A stretch of 64,000 bases of DNA from Phaeobacter sp. A36a-5a (GCF_037911135.1 NZ_JBBLYU010000003.1:62001-126000); one strand, 5' to 3'. Positions 45,856 to 55,603 are shown, numbered from the stretch's first letter. A program made the numbers and translations. Notes: generated by a model not told the origin, from the sequence alone.

Positions 45856-46446
45856 ATGTACACCGTTATCGGCAAACAGCTGACCCGCAGTTACCGCGTG
45901 CTTTGGGCGCTTGAGGAAATGGGCCAGCCCTATGAGCTGAACCCGGCCTCTCCGCAAAGCGAGGAGGTTCTAGCCCTCAACGCCTCCGGCAAGGTCCCTG
46001 TGTTCAAGGACGGGGACGATGTGATCACCGATTCGACAGCGATCATCACCTATCTGGCGGACAAGCACGGGCAATTGACCGCCCCTGCCGGCACGATTGC
46101 GCGGGCAAAGCAGGATGCAATGACACATCTTCTTCTGGACGAGCTGGACGCTTTGCTGTGGACCGGGGCGCGCCACAGTTTCATTCTGCCCGAAGACAAA
46201 CGAGTGCCCGAGGTCAAAGACAGTCTGAAGTGGGAATTTTCCCGCAATCTCGCGCGGCTTGAAAACATGATGGCTGGTCCATTTATGATGGGCGAGGAGT
46301 TCACCATACCTGACATCATCTGCACCCATTGCCTGAACTGGGCCTATAGCGCCAAGTTCCCAATCGAGAGCGACGTCCTTCTGGCCTATAGCAAGCGCAT
46401 GCGCGCACGTCCCGCCTTTCAGGCGGTAGCAGCATCGGTAGCGTAA
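45856..46446 (+). CDS. Glutathione S-transferase family protein
   Basis: The 196-residue protein has an N-terminal thioredoxin-fold GST domain (MYTVIGKQLTRSYRVLWALEEMG, NASGKVPVFKDGD, DSTAIITYLAD) and an all-helical C-terminal domain (NLARLENMMAGPFMMGEEFTIPDI, with the N-capping box). It probably conjugates or isomerises electrophiles with glutathione; the substrate is open. The 3' end overlaps the convergent flavoprotein gene by 28 bp. Confidence 0.9.
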   Translation: MYTVIGKQLTRSYRVLWALEEMGQPYELNPASPQSEEVLALNASGKVPVFKDGDDVITDSTAIITYLADKHGQLTAPAGTIARAKQDAMTHLLLDELDALLWTGARHSFILPEDKRVPEVKDSLKWEFSRNLARLENMMAGPFMMGEEFTIPDIICTHCLNWAYSAKFPIESDVLLAYSKRMRARPAFQAVAASVA

Positions 46447-47693
46447 CTACCGGCCAGATAGTCAAGGGCTGACCGCCCCGCCCAACGCCCTGTCGCCAGG
46501 CAGGCGGTCAGCAGATACCCTCCCGTTGGGGCTTCCCAGTCGAGCATTTCCCCGGCGCAGAACACGCCGGAACGCGCATGCAACATCAATCCTGAATCAA
46601 CAGCCCGGGCCTGAACACCGCCAGCGGTGGAAATCGCCTCATCCATCGGCCTCAGCCCGGCATGGCGGATCGGCACAGCCTTCACCAGCCGGGCCAGCGT
46701 CTCGGGCTCCGCTGGTAATGGCCGCGCGAATTCCTGCATCACCGCCAGACGCGGCGGTGTCAGTTTCAGTACCTTGCGCAGATGGGTCGACAAACTGGAT
46801 TTGCCGCGCGGGCGGGTCAGACGTGCGATGACCTGATCCAGCGACAGATCGGGCAGCAGATCCATATGCAGCGCTGCGCCCTCGCGCACAGCGGCGCAGA
46901 CCATATAGACCCCTCCCCCTTCGAGCCCTTGCCGGGAGATCACCGCCTCACCACGGGTGCGAACCGCACCGGCGCATAATGCGATACCCTTTAGTGGTGC
47001 GCCAAAATGCTGGGCCATGTGATCTGACCAAGGGATCAAGAGCCCGGCATTGGCGGGCTGGAAGGGTGCAAGCGGCACAGCGTCGGCGGCCAGTGTCTCT
47101 GCCCAGCGGCCGTCGGATCCCAGTCGTGCCCAGCTGGCGCCCCCCATGGCCAGAACTGTCGCCCCGGCCGTGACCTGCCGCAGGCCGTCCGGTGTGTCGA
47201 ACTGCAGAGCGTCACCTTGCCACCCCAGCCAGCGCCAGCGGGTGCGGCGCTCCACCCCGTATCCGTCCAACCGGGCCAGCCACGCCCGCAGCAGCGGAGA
47301 GGCTTTCATTTCGCTGGGGAAAACCCGTCCTGTGGTGCCGGTGAACAAGGTGCTGCCCAACCCCGTCGCCCAATCCATCACCTCTGCCGCATCAAATTCC
47401 GCGATCATCGGCGCCAGCCAGTCCGCCGCCGCGCCGTAGTGGCTGAGCAGCATCGAACGTGGTTCGTCTTTCGTCAGGTTGAGGCCCGATTTACCGGCCA
47501 TCAGGAATTTTCGGGCAACCGACGGTTTGGCATCAACTATAAGCGTCCGGTGACCAGCTGCCCCGAGCTCTTCGGCAGCCCGCAAACCCGCAGGTCCAGC
47601 ACCGATGATCACGGCGTCCCAGTTTTCCAGTTCCTGTCCCAAATAGACGGTTCCTTGCGCGCTTGCCCTTGCCGATGACCGACACAGGCGCAT
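46419..47693 (-). CDS. HI0933/YhiN-like FAD flavoprotein (TIGR03862 type)
   Basis: The 424-residue protein has an N-terminal FAD-binding motif (AVIIGAGPAGLRAAEEL), the family signature KFLMAGKSGLNLTKDEP, GTTGRVFPSEMKASPLLRAWL and the C-terminal GVFCAGEMLDWEAPTGGYLLTACLATG. Members are oxidoreductases of unknown substrate, though related BaiN-type proteins reduce steroids. The start is uncertain: ATG 47693 gives a long N-terminus; TTG 47639 would begin just before the Rossmann fold. Confidence 0.87.
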   Translation of the reverse strand: MRLCRSSARASAQGTVYLGQELENWDAVIIGAGPAGLRAAEELGAAGHRTLIVDAKPSVARKFLMAGKSGLNLTKDEPRSMLLSHYGAAADWLAPMIAEFDAAEVMDWATGLGSTLFTGTTGRVFPSEMKASPLLRAWLARLDGYGVERRTRWRWLGWQGDALQFDTPDGLRQVTAGATVLAMGGASWARLGSDGRWAETLAADAVPLAPFQPANAGLLIPWSDHMAQHFGAPLKGIALCAGAVRTRGEAVISRQGLEGGGVYMVCAAVREGAALHMDLLPDLSLDQVIARLTRPRGKSSLSTHLRKVLKLTPPRLAVMQEFARPLPAEPETLARLVKAVPIRHAGLRPMDEAISTAGGVQARAVDSGLMLHARSGVFCAGEMLDWEAPTGGYLLTACLATGRWAGRSALDYLAGSYATDAATA

Positions 47694-47732
47694 GTCCTAC
47701 GGTTGAACCAGCCATACTCAGAGACTGCGCCA

Positions 47733-48041
47733 ATGTCACCGTCTGCCGACGCCGATCCCATATGCCCGCTGTGCCACCGTCCGATCCCAAGAGAGGTCGC
47801 ACAAAGCCTGCATCACCTGATCCCCAAGCTGAAGGGCGGTAAGGGCGGACCAACGGTTTTGCTGCATCACATCTGCCACAAGGAAATCCATTCGGCACTC
47901 AGCGAAGCGGAACTGGCGCGGTCCTTCCATACGGTCGAAGCCCTGCGCCAACATCCCCGGCTAGCAAAATTCATCGCCTGGGTGCAAAAACGCCCGCCGT
48001 CCTTTCAGTCGCGGGTACCGGGAGGACGGCGGAAACGCTGA
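47733..48041 (+). CDS. HNH endonuclease family protein
   Basis: The 102-residue protein has the zinc and metal motifs of a small HNH nuclease: CPLCHRPI near the N-terminus, HHLIPKLKGGKGGP and LLHHICHKEIHS. The paired Cys residues and the H-N-H-like spacing suggest a folded beta-beta-alpha-metal site. In this compact form, outside any phage or restriction context, its role is unknown. I use the ATG at 47733; a TTG 30 bases earlier is also in frame. It is divergent from the flavoprotein gene. Confidence 0.8.
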   Translation: MSPSADADPICPLCHRPIPREVAQSLHHLIPKLKGGKGGPTVLLHHICHKEIHSALSEAELARSFHTVEALRQHPRLAKFIAWVQKRPPSFQSRVPGGRRKR

Positions 48042-48052
48042 CTAGCCGGCGT

Positions 48053-48670
48053 TTAGACTCGTGTGCAATCGGACAGGATCGCCTGCGCCATATCCATCTC
48101 GGCGGCGAGGCTATCCGCCATCAGGTCACGGGCTGTCTCCATCAAGTCCTCAGGCTGCACGATCCGGTCTATCAACCCAAACTGCTGCGCCTCCTCGGCG
48201 GAGATCTTCTGTCCAGCGGCCAGGATCAGCTTCGTGCGCGCCGGACCGATCAACGCCGACATGAGCCGCGCGTCAGAGGGTTGCGGGCGGTAGCCAAGCT
48301 TCATGACCGGGTAAAACACCTTCGCAGTTGGCACGGCGATTCGCAGATCGCAGGCCAGTGCCATCCCATTTGCCCCGCCCGCCAAAGTGCCGTTCAACGC
48401 CGTAATGGTAAGACAGGGAAGGTCGGCAATGGCTCCCGACAGCTGCTCCCACAATGGCGATGTGGCAAGACCGGCCCGCGCCGCATCCAGATCCGCACCG
48501 GCGCTGAAAACACGGCCAGCCCCCGTGATGATCAGCCCACGCGCGCCTTGCGCGCGGTCCGCGATATCGCAGAGCTGCTCCAGCATTTGAACGGTCAATG
48601 CGTTGGCCTTGTCCGGCCGGTTCAAGGTGACCGTCCAAAGACCGTCCTCTCCGATGTCGAGGTCGATCAT
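48053..48670 (-). CDS. Enoyl-CoA hydratase/isomerase family protein
   Basis: The 205-residue crotonase-fold protein has the oxyanion blocks GAGRVFSAGADLDAA and NGTLAGGANGMALACDLRIA, but is shorter than the usual 255-260 residues because the C-terminal helical part is truncated. The second block lacks the usual Glu of hydratases (AGGANGMAL), so hydration of an enoyl-CoA is not assured. It overlaps the upstream SDR gene by four bases, so the two act in one operon, perhaps on a CoA-linked or alcohol substrate. Confidence 0.87.
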   Translation of the reverse strand: MIDLDIGEDGLWTVTLNRPDKANALTVQMLEQLCDIADRAQGARGLIITGAGRVFSAGADLDAARAGLATSPLWEQLSGAIADLPCLTITALNGTLAGGANGMALACDLRIAVPTAKVFYPVMKLGYRPQPSDARLMSALIGPARTKLILAAGQKISAEEAQQFGLIDRIVQPEDLMETARDLMADSLAAEMDMAQAILSDCTRV

Positions 48671-49416
48671 ATCAGGCCGACCTGCTTGCGGATGCCGTCA
48701 TCACGCAACGAGATTTCGGTTCCGACCAGGTCGTCCGCCGCCGCGCTGCACATCCACAGCAGAGCCCGTGCCGGCCACTCGGCCGGAATATGATCTGACC
48801 AATCCAACCGGCTGACTGGATTGACGCCGCTGGCCTTGATCACCCGCTGCATTTCCGTTGCTACGGTGCCCGGAGACAGCCCCATGGCGCGAATCCCATT
48901 TGCCGCTTCTTCATGATGCAGGGACCGGGTCAGCATCGCGGCAGCCGCCTTGGAGGCGCAATAGGCACTCCAGCCTTCCACCGGGTTATGCGCAGCACCC
49001 GAGCTGACGGTCAGGACTGTTCCACCACCCGCTGCTTTCATCCCCGGCAGGACCGCACGCATTCCGTTGAATACACCATTCACATTGATGTCGATCAGCC
49101 GGGCCCAGTCGTCAGGATCGGCCGCTTCAAGACGGGCAATCGGATCGACCACACCGGCATTGTTGATCAGTATATCAATCCGCCCAAACTGCGCCTCGGT
49201 TTGCGCGACAGCGGCCGCTACAGCCTGGTAGTCGGCCACGTCACAGGCGAAGGTCAGCACATTTCCGCCGATCTCTTTTGCCAGCTCGGCGAGGCTGTCT
49301 TCACTCCTTGCCAGCAAGGCCACATTGGCCCCGGCAGCGGCAAACACACGGGCCGTATCGGCACCGATACCCCGGCTCGCGCCGGTTATCACAACTGTCT
49401 TGCCCTTGATCTCCAT
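48667..49416 (-). CDS. Short-chain dehydrogenase/reductase
   Basis: The 249-residue classical SDR has the cofactor motif TGASRGIG (residues 11-18), NNAG (85-88), catalytic Ser in TVSSGAA, and the YxxxK pair Tyr152/Lys156 (SAYCASKAA). It oxidises an alcohol or reduces a ketone using NAD(P)(H); the substrate is unknown. The ATG at 49416 is set by TGGAGATT and by family length; the longer open frame upstream is antisense to the DUF2125 gene and is not coding. It overlaps the enoyl-CoA hydratase gene (ATGA). Confidence 0.92.
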   Translation of the reverse strand: MEIKGKTVVITGASRGIGADTARVFAAAGANVALLARSEDSLAELAKEIGGNVLTFACDVADYQAVAAAVAQTEAQFGRIDILINNAGVVDPIARLEAADPDDWARLIDINVNGVFNGMRAVLPGMKAAGGGTVLTVSSGAAHNPVEGWSAYCASKAAAAMLTRSLHHEEAANGIRAMGLSPGTVATEMQRVIKASGVNPVSRLDWSDHIPAEWPARALLWMCSAAADDLVGTEISLRDDGIRKQVGLI

Positions 49417-49548
49417 ACTATTAATCTCCAAATCCCTGTTTTGAAATGTGGTAGACTGGTTAGGGGGAACGGTCCAGTGGGATGCCCCCTTGACCCGGCA
49501 CCTCCTCCGGCCAACCATGGCGCAAAATAGACCACGAAAGGTATACTT

Positions 49549-51072
49549 ATGTCCGTTTTCCTCGCCCGCAGCAGCGGTGTTGCGATTGTTATGGCGTTTT
49601 CTGCGCAGGCGGCCCTGGCAGATGTAACGGCAAAAGATGTCTGGTCGGACTGGAAGTCCTACATGACGGCCACCGGTTATACGGTGAATGGCACCGAGAC
49701 TATGTCCGGCGATACGCTGACCGTCTCTGACATCTCTATGGCCATGCCAATCATGGAGGAAAACACCAGCGGCACGCTGACCCTCCCCGACATCAAGTTC
49801 GTCGAAAACGGTGATGGCACAGTCAATATCATGCTGCCCGCAGACATGCCGATGATGTTCAAAATGGACGGCCCAGAGGGTGTCGCCAGCGGGACCATTG
49901 TTTACACCCACGACGGCAGCCCGATGCTGGTTTCCGGCGACACGGATGAGATGACCTATGATTATGCCAGCAGCTTGATGAAAATCTCGCTGACGGATCT
50001 GAAGATCCCGGACGAAGACATCGCTGCCGAAACCGTACAGCTGACCATGACGCTGGCGGATGTTGTGACAAAAACGGTCATGACCAACTCTGACGTCCGC
50101 GCCTACAACCAGACAATGACCAGTGAATCGCTGAATTTTGACGCGACGATCACGGTGCCTGAAACCAACGATGGCGGCTCTTTCAAAGGGGCGATGCAGG
50201 GTGTGCGCTTCGCGGGCACGACAATTGTTCCCGAAGGGCTGGAAACCAACGATATGGCGGCGCTGCTGCGCGGTGGCTTCAACGCTGAAGGTACATTTGA
50301 CTTTGTAAGTGGCAACAGCGCAATCAGCGGCCAGGATGGTACCGATACCTTTGCGCTGGATAGCAACTCAGAAGGCGGAGCAATTGGCTTCAGCATGGGT
50401 CTCGACGGATTGACCTATGACGTCAAACAGAATCGCACCGAAACCAATATCACCAGCTCGGACCTGCCGTTCCCGCTGGCGCTGTCCATGGCCGAAGCCG
50501 CCTTCAAACTGACCATGCCGATTGCTCAATCCGACGAAGAGCAGGATTTCGCCCTCGGTGTGTTGCTGCGCGACTTTGACGTGCCGGAAATGCTCTGGGG
50601 TATGGTGGATCCCACCGGTGCCCTGCCTCACGATCCCGCAACCGTTGCACTGGATCTGGCAGGCAAGGCAAAACTGGCCTTCGATTTCTTTGACCCGAAA
50701 GCCATGGCTGAGGTGGAAAACGGCGAACAGGCGCCGGGTGAGCTGCACGCGCTGACCGTCAATGCGCTCGAAGTCTCCGTAGCAGGCGCAAAACTGACCG
50801 GCACCGGGGATTTTGCCTTCAACAATGACGATCTGGAAAGCTTCGACGGCATGCCGGCACCTTCTGGTGAGGCAAACCTGACGCTGACCGGCGCCAACAC
50901 GCTGCTGGACAAGCTGATCGGAATGGGTCTGGTTTCGGACAGCGACGCCATGGGCGCGCGCATGATGATGGGCATGCTGGCGGTTCCCGGCGATGGCGAG
51001 GACACGCTGACCTCCAAGATCGAAGTGTCAGAGGATGGTCAGATCAAGGCGAACGGCCAGCGCATCAAGTAA
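49549..51072 (+). CDS. DUF2125 secreted protein
   Basis: The 507-residue protein has a signal peptide (SGVAIVMAFSAQAALA, cleavage near residue 24) and a long beta-rich body with repeated strands, many Asp/Gly turns and clusters of Met (MAMPIMEENTSG, MPMMFKMDGPEG). I recognise the DUF2125 style common in Rhodobacterales; the role is unknown, though its build resembles outer-membrane lipid-transport or AsmA-like surface proteins. It is monocistronic with a strong terminator, and divergent from the SDR operon. Confidence 0.82.
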   Translation: MSVFLARSSGVAIVMAFSAQAALADVTAKDVWSDWKSYMTATGYTVNGTETMSGDTLTVSDISMAMPIMEENTSGTLTLPDIKFVENGDGTVNIMLPADMPMMFKMDGPEGVASGTIVYTHDGSPMLVSGDTDEMTYDYASSLMKISLTDLKIPDEDIAAETVQLTMTLADVVTKTVMTNSDVRAYNQTMTSESLNFDATITVPETNDGGSFKGAMQGVRFAGTTIVPEGLETNDMAALLRGGFNAEGTFDFVSGNSAISGQDGTDTFALDSNSEGGAIGFSMGLDGLTYDVKQNRTETNITSSDLPFPLALSMAEAAFKLTMPIAQSDEEQDFALGVLLRDFDVPEMLWGMVDPTGALPHDPATVALDLAGKAKLAFDFFDPKAMAEVENGEQAPGELHALTVNALEVSVAGAKLTGTGDFAFNNDDLESFDGMPAPSGEANLTLTGANTLLDKLIGMGLVSDSDAMGARMMMGMLAVPGDGEDTLTSKIEVSEDGQIKANGQRIK

Positions 51073-51099
51073 CCACAGCACCTGACTGACTGGATGATC

Positions 51100-51127
51100 G
51101 GGGCCGCAAATTGCGGCCCCTTTTTTT
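51100..51127 (+). terminator. Rho-independent terminator of DUF2125 gene
   Basis: GGGGCCGC (51100-51107) and GCGGCCCC (51113-51120) form a stem around AAATT, followed by seven T residues (51121-51127). Confidence 0.92.
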
Positions 51128-51195
51128 GTCTGCGCCCTTGCAGCCTCTCGCTGCGCTGGCTAGCTCTAGGTGATGTTCAACCCATGTAGGTGCCC

Positions 51196-52542
51196 ATGAC
51201 CCAGACCCCCGAAAGCCTAAGCCACGCTCTTCTTGATGCCGCCCGCAAGGCGGGGGCCGATGCCGCCGACGCGATGGTGGCAGAAGGCAGCTCTCTCTCC
51301 ATCGAAGTGCGTCAGGGCACGCTGGAACATGCCGAGCGGTCCGAAGGGGTGGATCTGGGCCTGCGGGTCTTTGTCGGGCAACGTCAGGCCTGCGTTTCGG
51401 CCTCGGACATGCGGGACGAAACCCTGACGGCCATGGCGGAACGCGCTGTCGCCATGGCACGCGAGGCCCCCGAGGACCCCTATGCCGGTCTGGCCGAACC
51501 GCACCAGCTTGCGCAGAATTGGGATCTCGCCGCGCTGGAGCTCTTTGATCCCAGCGACGAACCGGCCCCTGCCACCTTGCAAGAGGATGCACTGGCGGCT
51601 GAGGCGGCTGGCCTCGGCGTTTCGGGGGTAACCCAGGTACAATCTGCGGCGGCCGGATACGGCAGCCATAAGGTCCATATGGCCGCGACCAACGGGTTTT
51701 CCGGTGGCTACCAACGCAGCAGCCGCTCGATCTCCTGCACCGCCATCGCAGGAAGCGGAACCGGCATGGAACGTGACTATGACGGCGACTCCCGAACCTT
51801 CCAGGCAGATCTGCGGCCGGCTGATGACATCGGACGACAGGCTGGTGAGCGCGCAGTCGAACGGCTGGGCGCTCGCAAACCGGAAACCGGCAGCTACCCG
51901 GTTTTGTTCGACGAACGCGTCTCGTCCTCTCTGATCGGCCATCTTCTGGCTGCGGTGAACGGTGCGAGCATCGCCCGCGGGTCCTCGTGGCTGAAGGACG
52001 CTCTGGGAGATCAGATTCTGCCGACGCATCTGAGCGTCACGGAAGACCCCTTTCGCCCCCGGATTGCCGGATCGCGTCCTTTCGATGGCGAAGGCCTGCC
52101 GACGCAGCGCCGCGCCATTATCGACAAGGGGATGCTGACCGGCTGGACGCTCGATCTCGCATCGGCCCGCAAGCTGGAAATGCAAAGCACTGGCAACGCG
52201 GCACGCGGTGTCGGCTCGGTGCCATCCCCATCGCAGTGGAATATCGCGCTGACCCAAGGTCCCGATAGCCGCGCCGATCTGATTGCCAATATGGGCACCG
52301 GCCTTCTGGTCACTTCGATGATTGGATCCACCATCAACCCGAATACCGGCGATTATTCTCGCGGGGCCGCCGGTTTCTGGGTGGAAAACGGTGAGATTGC
52401 CTATCCCGTCAATGAATGCACGATTGCAGGCAATCTGCGCGACATGCTGCGCGGTATTGTTCCAGCCAATGACGCGCGAACCCATCTGTCCCGCATTGTG
52501 CCCTCATTGCTGGTCGAGGGGATGACCCTTGCCGGAAACTGA
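51196..52542 (+). CDS. pmbA: TldD/PmbA family metalloprotease homolog
   Basis: The 448-residue protein belongs to the PmbA/TldE branch. It has SIEVRQGTLEHAERSEGVDLGLRVFVG near the start and GTGLLVTSMIGSTINPNTGDYSRGAAGFWVENGEIAYPV near the end. TldD/TldE pairs trim peptides such as microcins; TldE lacks the zinc site and supports TldD. No HExxxH-type motif is visible, consistent with PmbA. The ATG at 51196 follows TAGGTGCCC; GTG 51190 is two codons earlier. It overlaps the next gene by 14 bp. Confidence 0.93.
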   Translation: MTQTPESLSHALLDAARKAGADAADAMVAEGSSLSIEVRQGTLEHAERSEGVDLGLRVFVGQRQACVSASDMRDETLTAMAERAVAMAREAPEDPYAGLAEPHQLAQNWDLAALELFDPSDEPAPATLQEDALAAEAAGLGVSGVTQVQSAAAGYGSHKVHMAATNGFSGGYQRSSRSISCTAIAGSGTGMERDYDGDSRTFQADLRPADDIGRQAGERAVERLGARKPETGSYPVLFDERVSSSLIGHLLAAVNGASIARGSSWLKDALGDQILPTHLSVTEDPFRPRIAGSRPFDGEGLPTQRRAIIDKGMLTGWTLDLASARKLEMQSTGNAARGVGSVPSPSQWNIALTQGPDSRADLIANMGTGLLVTSMIGSTINPNTGDYSRGAAGFWVENGEIAYPVNECTIAGNLRDMLRGIVPANDARTHLSRIVPSLLVEGMTLAGN

Positions 52543-53332
52543 TCTTTCCCTGCTGATCCGCGCTGCAGAGCAGGCAGGCGATATCGCCTGTCGCTACTCT
52601 GGGCCCGAAGCGCAAAAATGGGAGAAACCAGACGGTGGCGGGCCAGTGACGGAAGCTGATATCGCTGTCAACGAGCTGCTTGCCGACGTGCTGCCCGGCG
52701 CCCGCCCGGATTATGGCTGGCTGTCTGAAGAAAGCGAAGACACCAGCACACGTCTGAACCGTGAAAAGATCTTTATCGTCGATCCTATCGACGGCACCCG
52801 CAGTTTCGCCGAAGGATCTCGGACCTGGGCCCATTCGCTGGCGGTTGCGCATAACAGGACGATCACGGCGGCAGTCATCTACCTGCCCCAGCGCGAGCTG
52901 ATGTATTGCGCAGCACTTGGACAAGGCGCGACCTGCAATGGCACAGCAGTCGAGGTTTCCCGACAGGATGACCTCAACGCCGCAAATGTTCTGGCGGCAA
53001 GACCGCTGCAGGACCCCGAACACTGGCACAATGGCATTGTACCCGCGTTCAATCGCAGTCATCGCCCTTCGCTTGCCTACCGAATGGCGCGGGTCGCGGA
53101 TGCGGGCTTTGATGCCATGCTGACCCTGCGCCCCAGTTGGGAATGGGACATCGCAGCGGGTGACCTGATCCTGCGCGAGGCCGGAGGGCTGTGCAGCGAC
53201 AGGTTCGGCGTCGGCTTGCGGTTCAACAACCCTCACCCTACGCTCAACGGCGTTGTCGCTGCGCCGCCGCGACTGCACGAACAACTGATTGCCGCACTCG
53301 ATCCGAAGGGTCCCGGCCTTCGCCCGCTCTGA
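52529..53332 (+). CDS. Inositol monophosphatase / 3'(2'),5'-bisphosphate nucleotidase (CysQ-like)
   Basis: The 267-residue Li+-sensitive-type phosphatase has the metal motifs WLSEESEDT, FIVDPIDGTRSF (DPIDGT) and WEWDIAAGDLILREAGG. It may hydrolyse PAP in sulfur assimilation (CysQ) or inositol phosphates; sequence alone does not separate these. The start is a TTG at 52529 overlapping the pmbA stop; no ATG fits the conserved N-terminus. It lies in the pmbA-phosphatase-waaA-like-lpxK run often seen in Rhodobacterales. Confidence 0.88.
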   Translation: MPETDLSLLIRAAEQAGDIACRYSGPEAQKWEKPDGGGPVTEADIAVNELLADVLPGARPDYGWLSEESEDTSTRLNREKIFIVDPIDGTRSFAEGSRTWAHSLAVAHNRTITAAVIYLPQRELMYCAALGQGATCNGTAVEVSRQDDLNAANVLAARPLQDPEHWHNGIVPAFNRSHRPSLAYRMARVADAGFDAMLTLRPSWEWDIAAGDLILREAGGLCSDRFGVGLRFNNPHPTLNGVVAAPPRLHEQLIAALDPKGPGLRPL

Positions 53333-53361
53333 CAGCCGCGCGCAGCAGGAAAACCGTAGCC

Positions 53362-54558
53362 ATGTCGAGACCTTCCGCCGCATCCGACCGCAGCCTCCGC
53401 TGGCCTGCCCGTCCCGCAGGCGAAGTGCTGTGGATCCACGCTTCCACGACAGAGCGCTACATGGCTCTCGGCGATGTCGGGAACCGTATGAAATCGCTTC
53501 GACCCGATCTGTCTGTTTTGGTGACGTGGAGCCGCGACATCACGAACAGGCCACTGGTCGAGGGCTGCGACCTCGCTGCGGGACCACCGCCAGATGACAC
53601 CCCGGCCGACGTGCGGATGTTTCTCGATCACTGGCGCCCCGATCTGCTTATCTGGTCGGGGGGAGACCTCCGTCGTGGACTGATGCGCCAGATGAGCGAA
53701 CGTCAGATCGACAGCCTACTGGTTGATATCGAAGCGAGAGAATTACCCGATCGCACCAGTCGTTGGTTGCCGGACCAGCGCCGTCGGCTTTTCGACCGCT
53801 TCAGCGAAATCATGACCCCGTCGGATGAGGCCCGAGCGCAGATGCTCCGGCTCGGTGTCGCTGCAGATCGGATCCAACAGACCAATCCCCTGCGGTTGTC
53901 CGCCACGCCCCCTGGCTGCAACAGCGATGAGCTTACCCATATGCAGGCCCAGCTGGGGAGCCGTCCGGTCTGGTTCTCTGCGCAGACCGAGCTGGGTGAT
54001 CTACCAACCATCCTGACGGCACATCGCAGCGTACTGCGGCTTTTGCATCGGTTGCTTCTGGTAATCGCGATCCGCGATGAACAGGACCTCGCAGAGGCCC
54101 GCGATGCGATCATCGCCAGCGGCCTGCAGCTGGCCGATTGGGACAGCGGCGAAGAGCCTGATGAATACACCCAAGTCCTGCTCAGCTCTTCCGAAGACAC
54201 CGGTCTCTGGTACCGGCTTTCGCCGCTGTGTCTGCTGGCCGGCAGTCTGCCCCGCCACGCAAGCGGACAAAACCCGCTGGATGCCGCAGCACTCGGGTCG
54301 GCGATCCTGCATGGGCCGGGTCTTGGCACATATGCCGCCTTATATGAGCGGCTGACAGAGGTTGGTGCCGCGCTGAAAATCAACGATGCCGAAGATCTCG
54401 CGCAGGGCGTGCTCAGCCTGTCGGCCCCTGATCGGGCGGCGGAGATGGCGCTTGCCGGCTGGCAGATCGTCACAGAAGGCGCCGATATGACCGACCACCT
54501 TATGGATCGCGTCCAGGAGTTGCTGGACAAGCGAGAGGACCGATATGAAAGCTCCTGA
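53362..54558 (+). CDS. Kdo transferase (WaaA)-like glycosyltransferase, divergent
   Basis: The 398-residue protein has the two-domain build of WaaA/KdtA. The C-terminal half is convincing ([31 protein letters not shown], resembling the usual GGSFV.HGGQNPLEPA). The N-terminal catalytic block is unusual: HASTTER stands where WaaA has HAVSVGE, so the catalytic-base glutamate is shifted or absent, and no N-terminal membrane helix is seen. It sits upstream of lpxK with a 14-bp overlap, which supports a lipid A/Kdo role, but it may be a specialised paralog. AGGAAAACC precedes the ATG. Confidence 0.75.
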   Translation: MSRPSAASDRSLRWPARPAGEVLWIHASTTERYMALGDVGNRMKSLRPDLSVLVTWSRDITNRPLVEGCDLAAGPPPDDTPADVRMFLDHWRPDLLIWSGGDLRRGLMRQMSERQIDSLLVDIEARELPDRTSRWLPDQRRRLFDRFSEIMTPSDEARAQMLRLGVAADRIQQTNPLRLSATPPGCNSDELTHMQAQLGSRPVWFSAQTELGDLPTILTAHRSVLRLLHRLLLVIAIRDEQDLAEARDAIIASGLQLADWDSGEEPDEYTQVLLSSSEDTGLWYRLSPLCLLAGSLPRHASGQNPLDAAALGSAILHGPGLGTYAALYERLTEVGAALKINDAEDLAQGVLSLSAPDRAAEMALAGWQIVTEGADMTDHLMDRVQELLDKREDRYESS

Positions 54559-55549
54559 CTTCTGGCACAAGCCCGCCGGAGACTTCGATATTCGCAAGAC
54601 CTTGCTGGCGCCGCTTGGCCGGATCTACGCATATGCCACCGCCAGACGCCTGGCGCAGGGCGCCGCGCTACGGGTGGCTGTTCCGGTGATCTGTGTCGGC
54701 AACATCAACGCCGGTGGCACCGGCAAGACGCCAACGGTCATTTGGTTTCTCGAACGGCTCAGGGATATGGGGCATGAGCCACATGTGGTGACCCGTGGCT
54801 ATGGTGGCTCTCTGCCCGGTCCTGTGCAGGTCGATCCGGGCCGTCATCGCGCCAGTCAGGTTGGCGACGAACCCCTGCTCCTGGCGGCCTTTGGAGAGGT
54901 CTGGAAAGCTGAGGATCGCGCCGCTGGTGCGCAGGCGGCTGCCGCGGCTGGTGCCACAGTCATACTGCTCGATGACGGCTTTCAGAACCCGAGTGTTCAC
55001 AAGGATCTTTCCGTGGTCGTCGTCGACGCGGAGCGTGGGTTTGGCAATGGCCATTGCCTGCCCGCCGGTCCACTGCGTGAGCCGGTGGCTACGGGCCTTG
55101 CGCGCGCCGATCTGGTATTGTCGCTGGGCCGAACCGAGGCGCAGGCACGGTTCCAGTCAGCCTGGAGCGATGCCCTGACGACATGCCAACATTACTCCGG
55201 CGCACTGGAGCCTTTGAAAACCGGAATGCCCTGGCAGGGGACGCCGGTGCTGGCATTCGCAGGAATTGGCCATCCACGGAAATTCTTCGAGACGCTGCGT
55301 GACCTTGGCGCGGATCTGCGCCGTAGTGAAGCGTTGGACGATCATCAACCCCTGTCCACTGCCCTGATGTCCCGGCTAGAAACCGAAGCCAAGCTGATCG
55401 GTGCCCAGATGGTCACCACCGAAAAAGACGCGGTCCGGCTGCCGGAGAGTTTTCGCAACAAGGTGATCACGCTACCGGTGCGCCTGCAGATCGACAACGA
55501 TGAAGCGCTTCTGGCCCAAATCCGCAAGGTCGCTCCACCGCCTCCATAA
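54545..55549 (+). CDS. lpxK: Tetraacyldisaccharide 4'-kinase
   Basis: The 334-residue inner-membrane-associated kinase phosphorylates the 4' position of the lipid A precursor. It begins [14 protein letters not shown], has the P-loop [12 protein letters not shown] (Lys61), [56 protein letters not shown] and a C-terminal [10 protein letters not shown]. The start overlaps the WaaA-like gene by 14 bp, so the two are translationally coupled. A bidirectional terminator follows. Confidence 0.96.
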   Translation: MKAPDFWHKPAGDFDIRKTLLAPLGRIYAYATARRLAQGAALRVAVPVICVGNINAGGTGKTPTVIWFLERLRDMGHEPHVVTRGYGGSLPGPVQVDPGRHRASQVGDEPLLLAAFGEVWKAEDRAAGAQAAAAAGATVILLDDGFQNPSVHKDLSVVVVDAERGFGNGHCLPAGPLREPVATGLARADLVLSLGRTEAQARFQSAWSDALTTCQHYSGALEPLKTGMPWQGTPVLAFAGIGHPRKFFETLRDLGADLRRSEALDDHQPLSTALMSRLETEAKLIGAQMVTTEKDAVRLPESFRNKVITLPVRLQIDNDEALLAQIRKVAPPPP

Positions 55550-55603
55550 CACTCGGGCAAGAAGACGCGGTGCACTCTCATCCAGTCTGGCAGCAGATTG
55601 CAA

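Noticed and set aside
49417-49911. N-terminal extension of the SDR gene
   Set aside because: The frame stays open but is antisense to the DUF2125 gene; the SDR family start and a ribosome-binding site fit ATG 49416.
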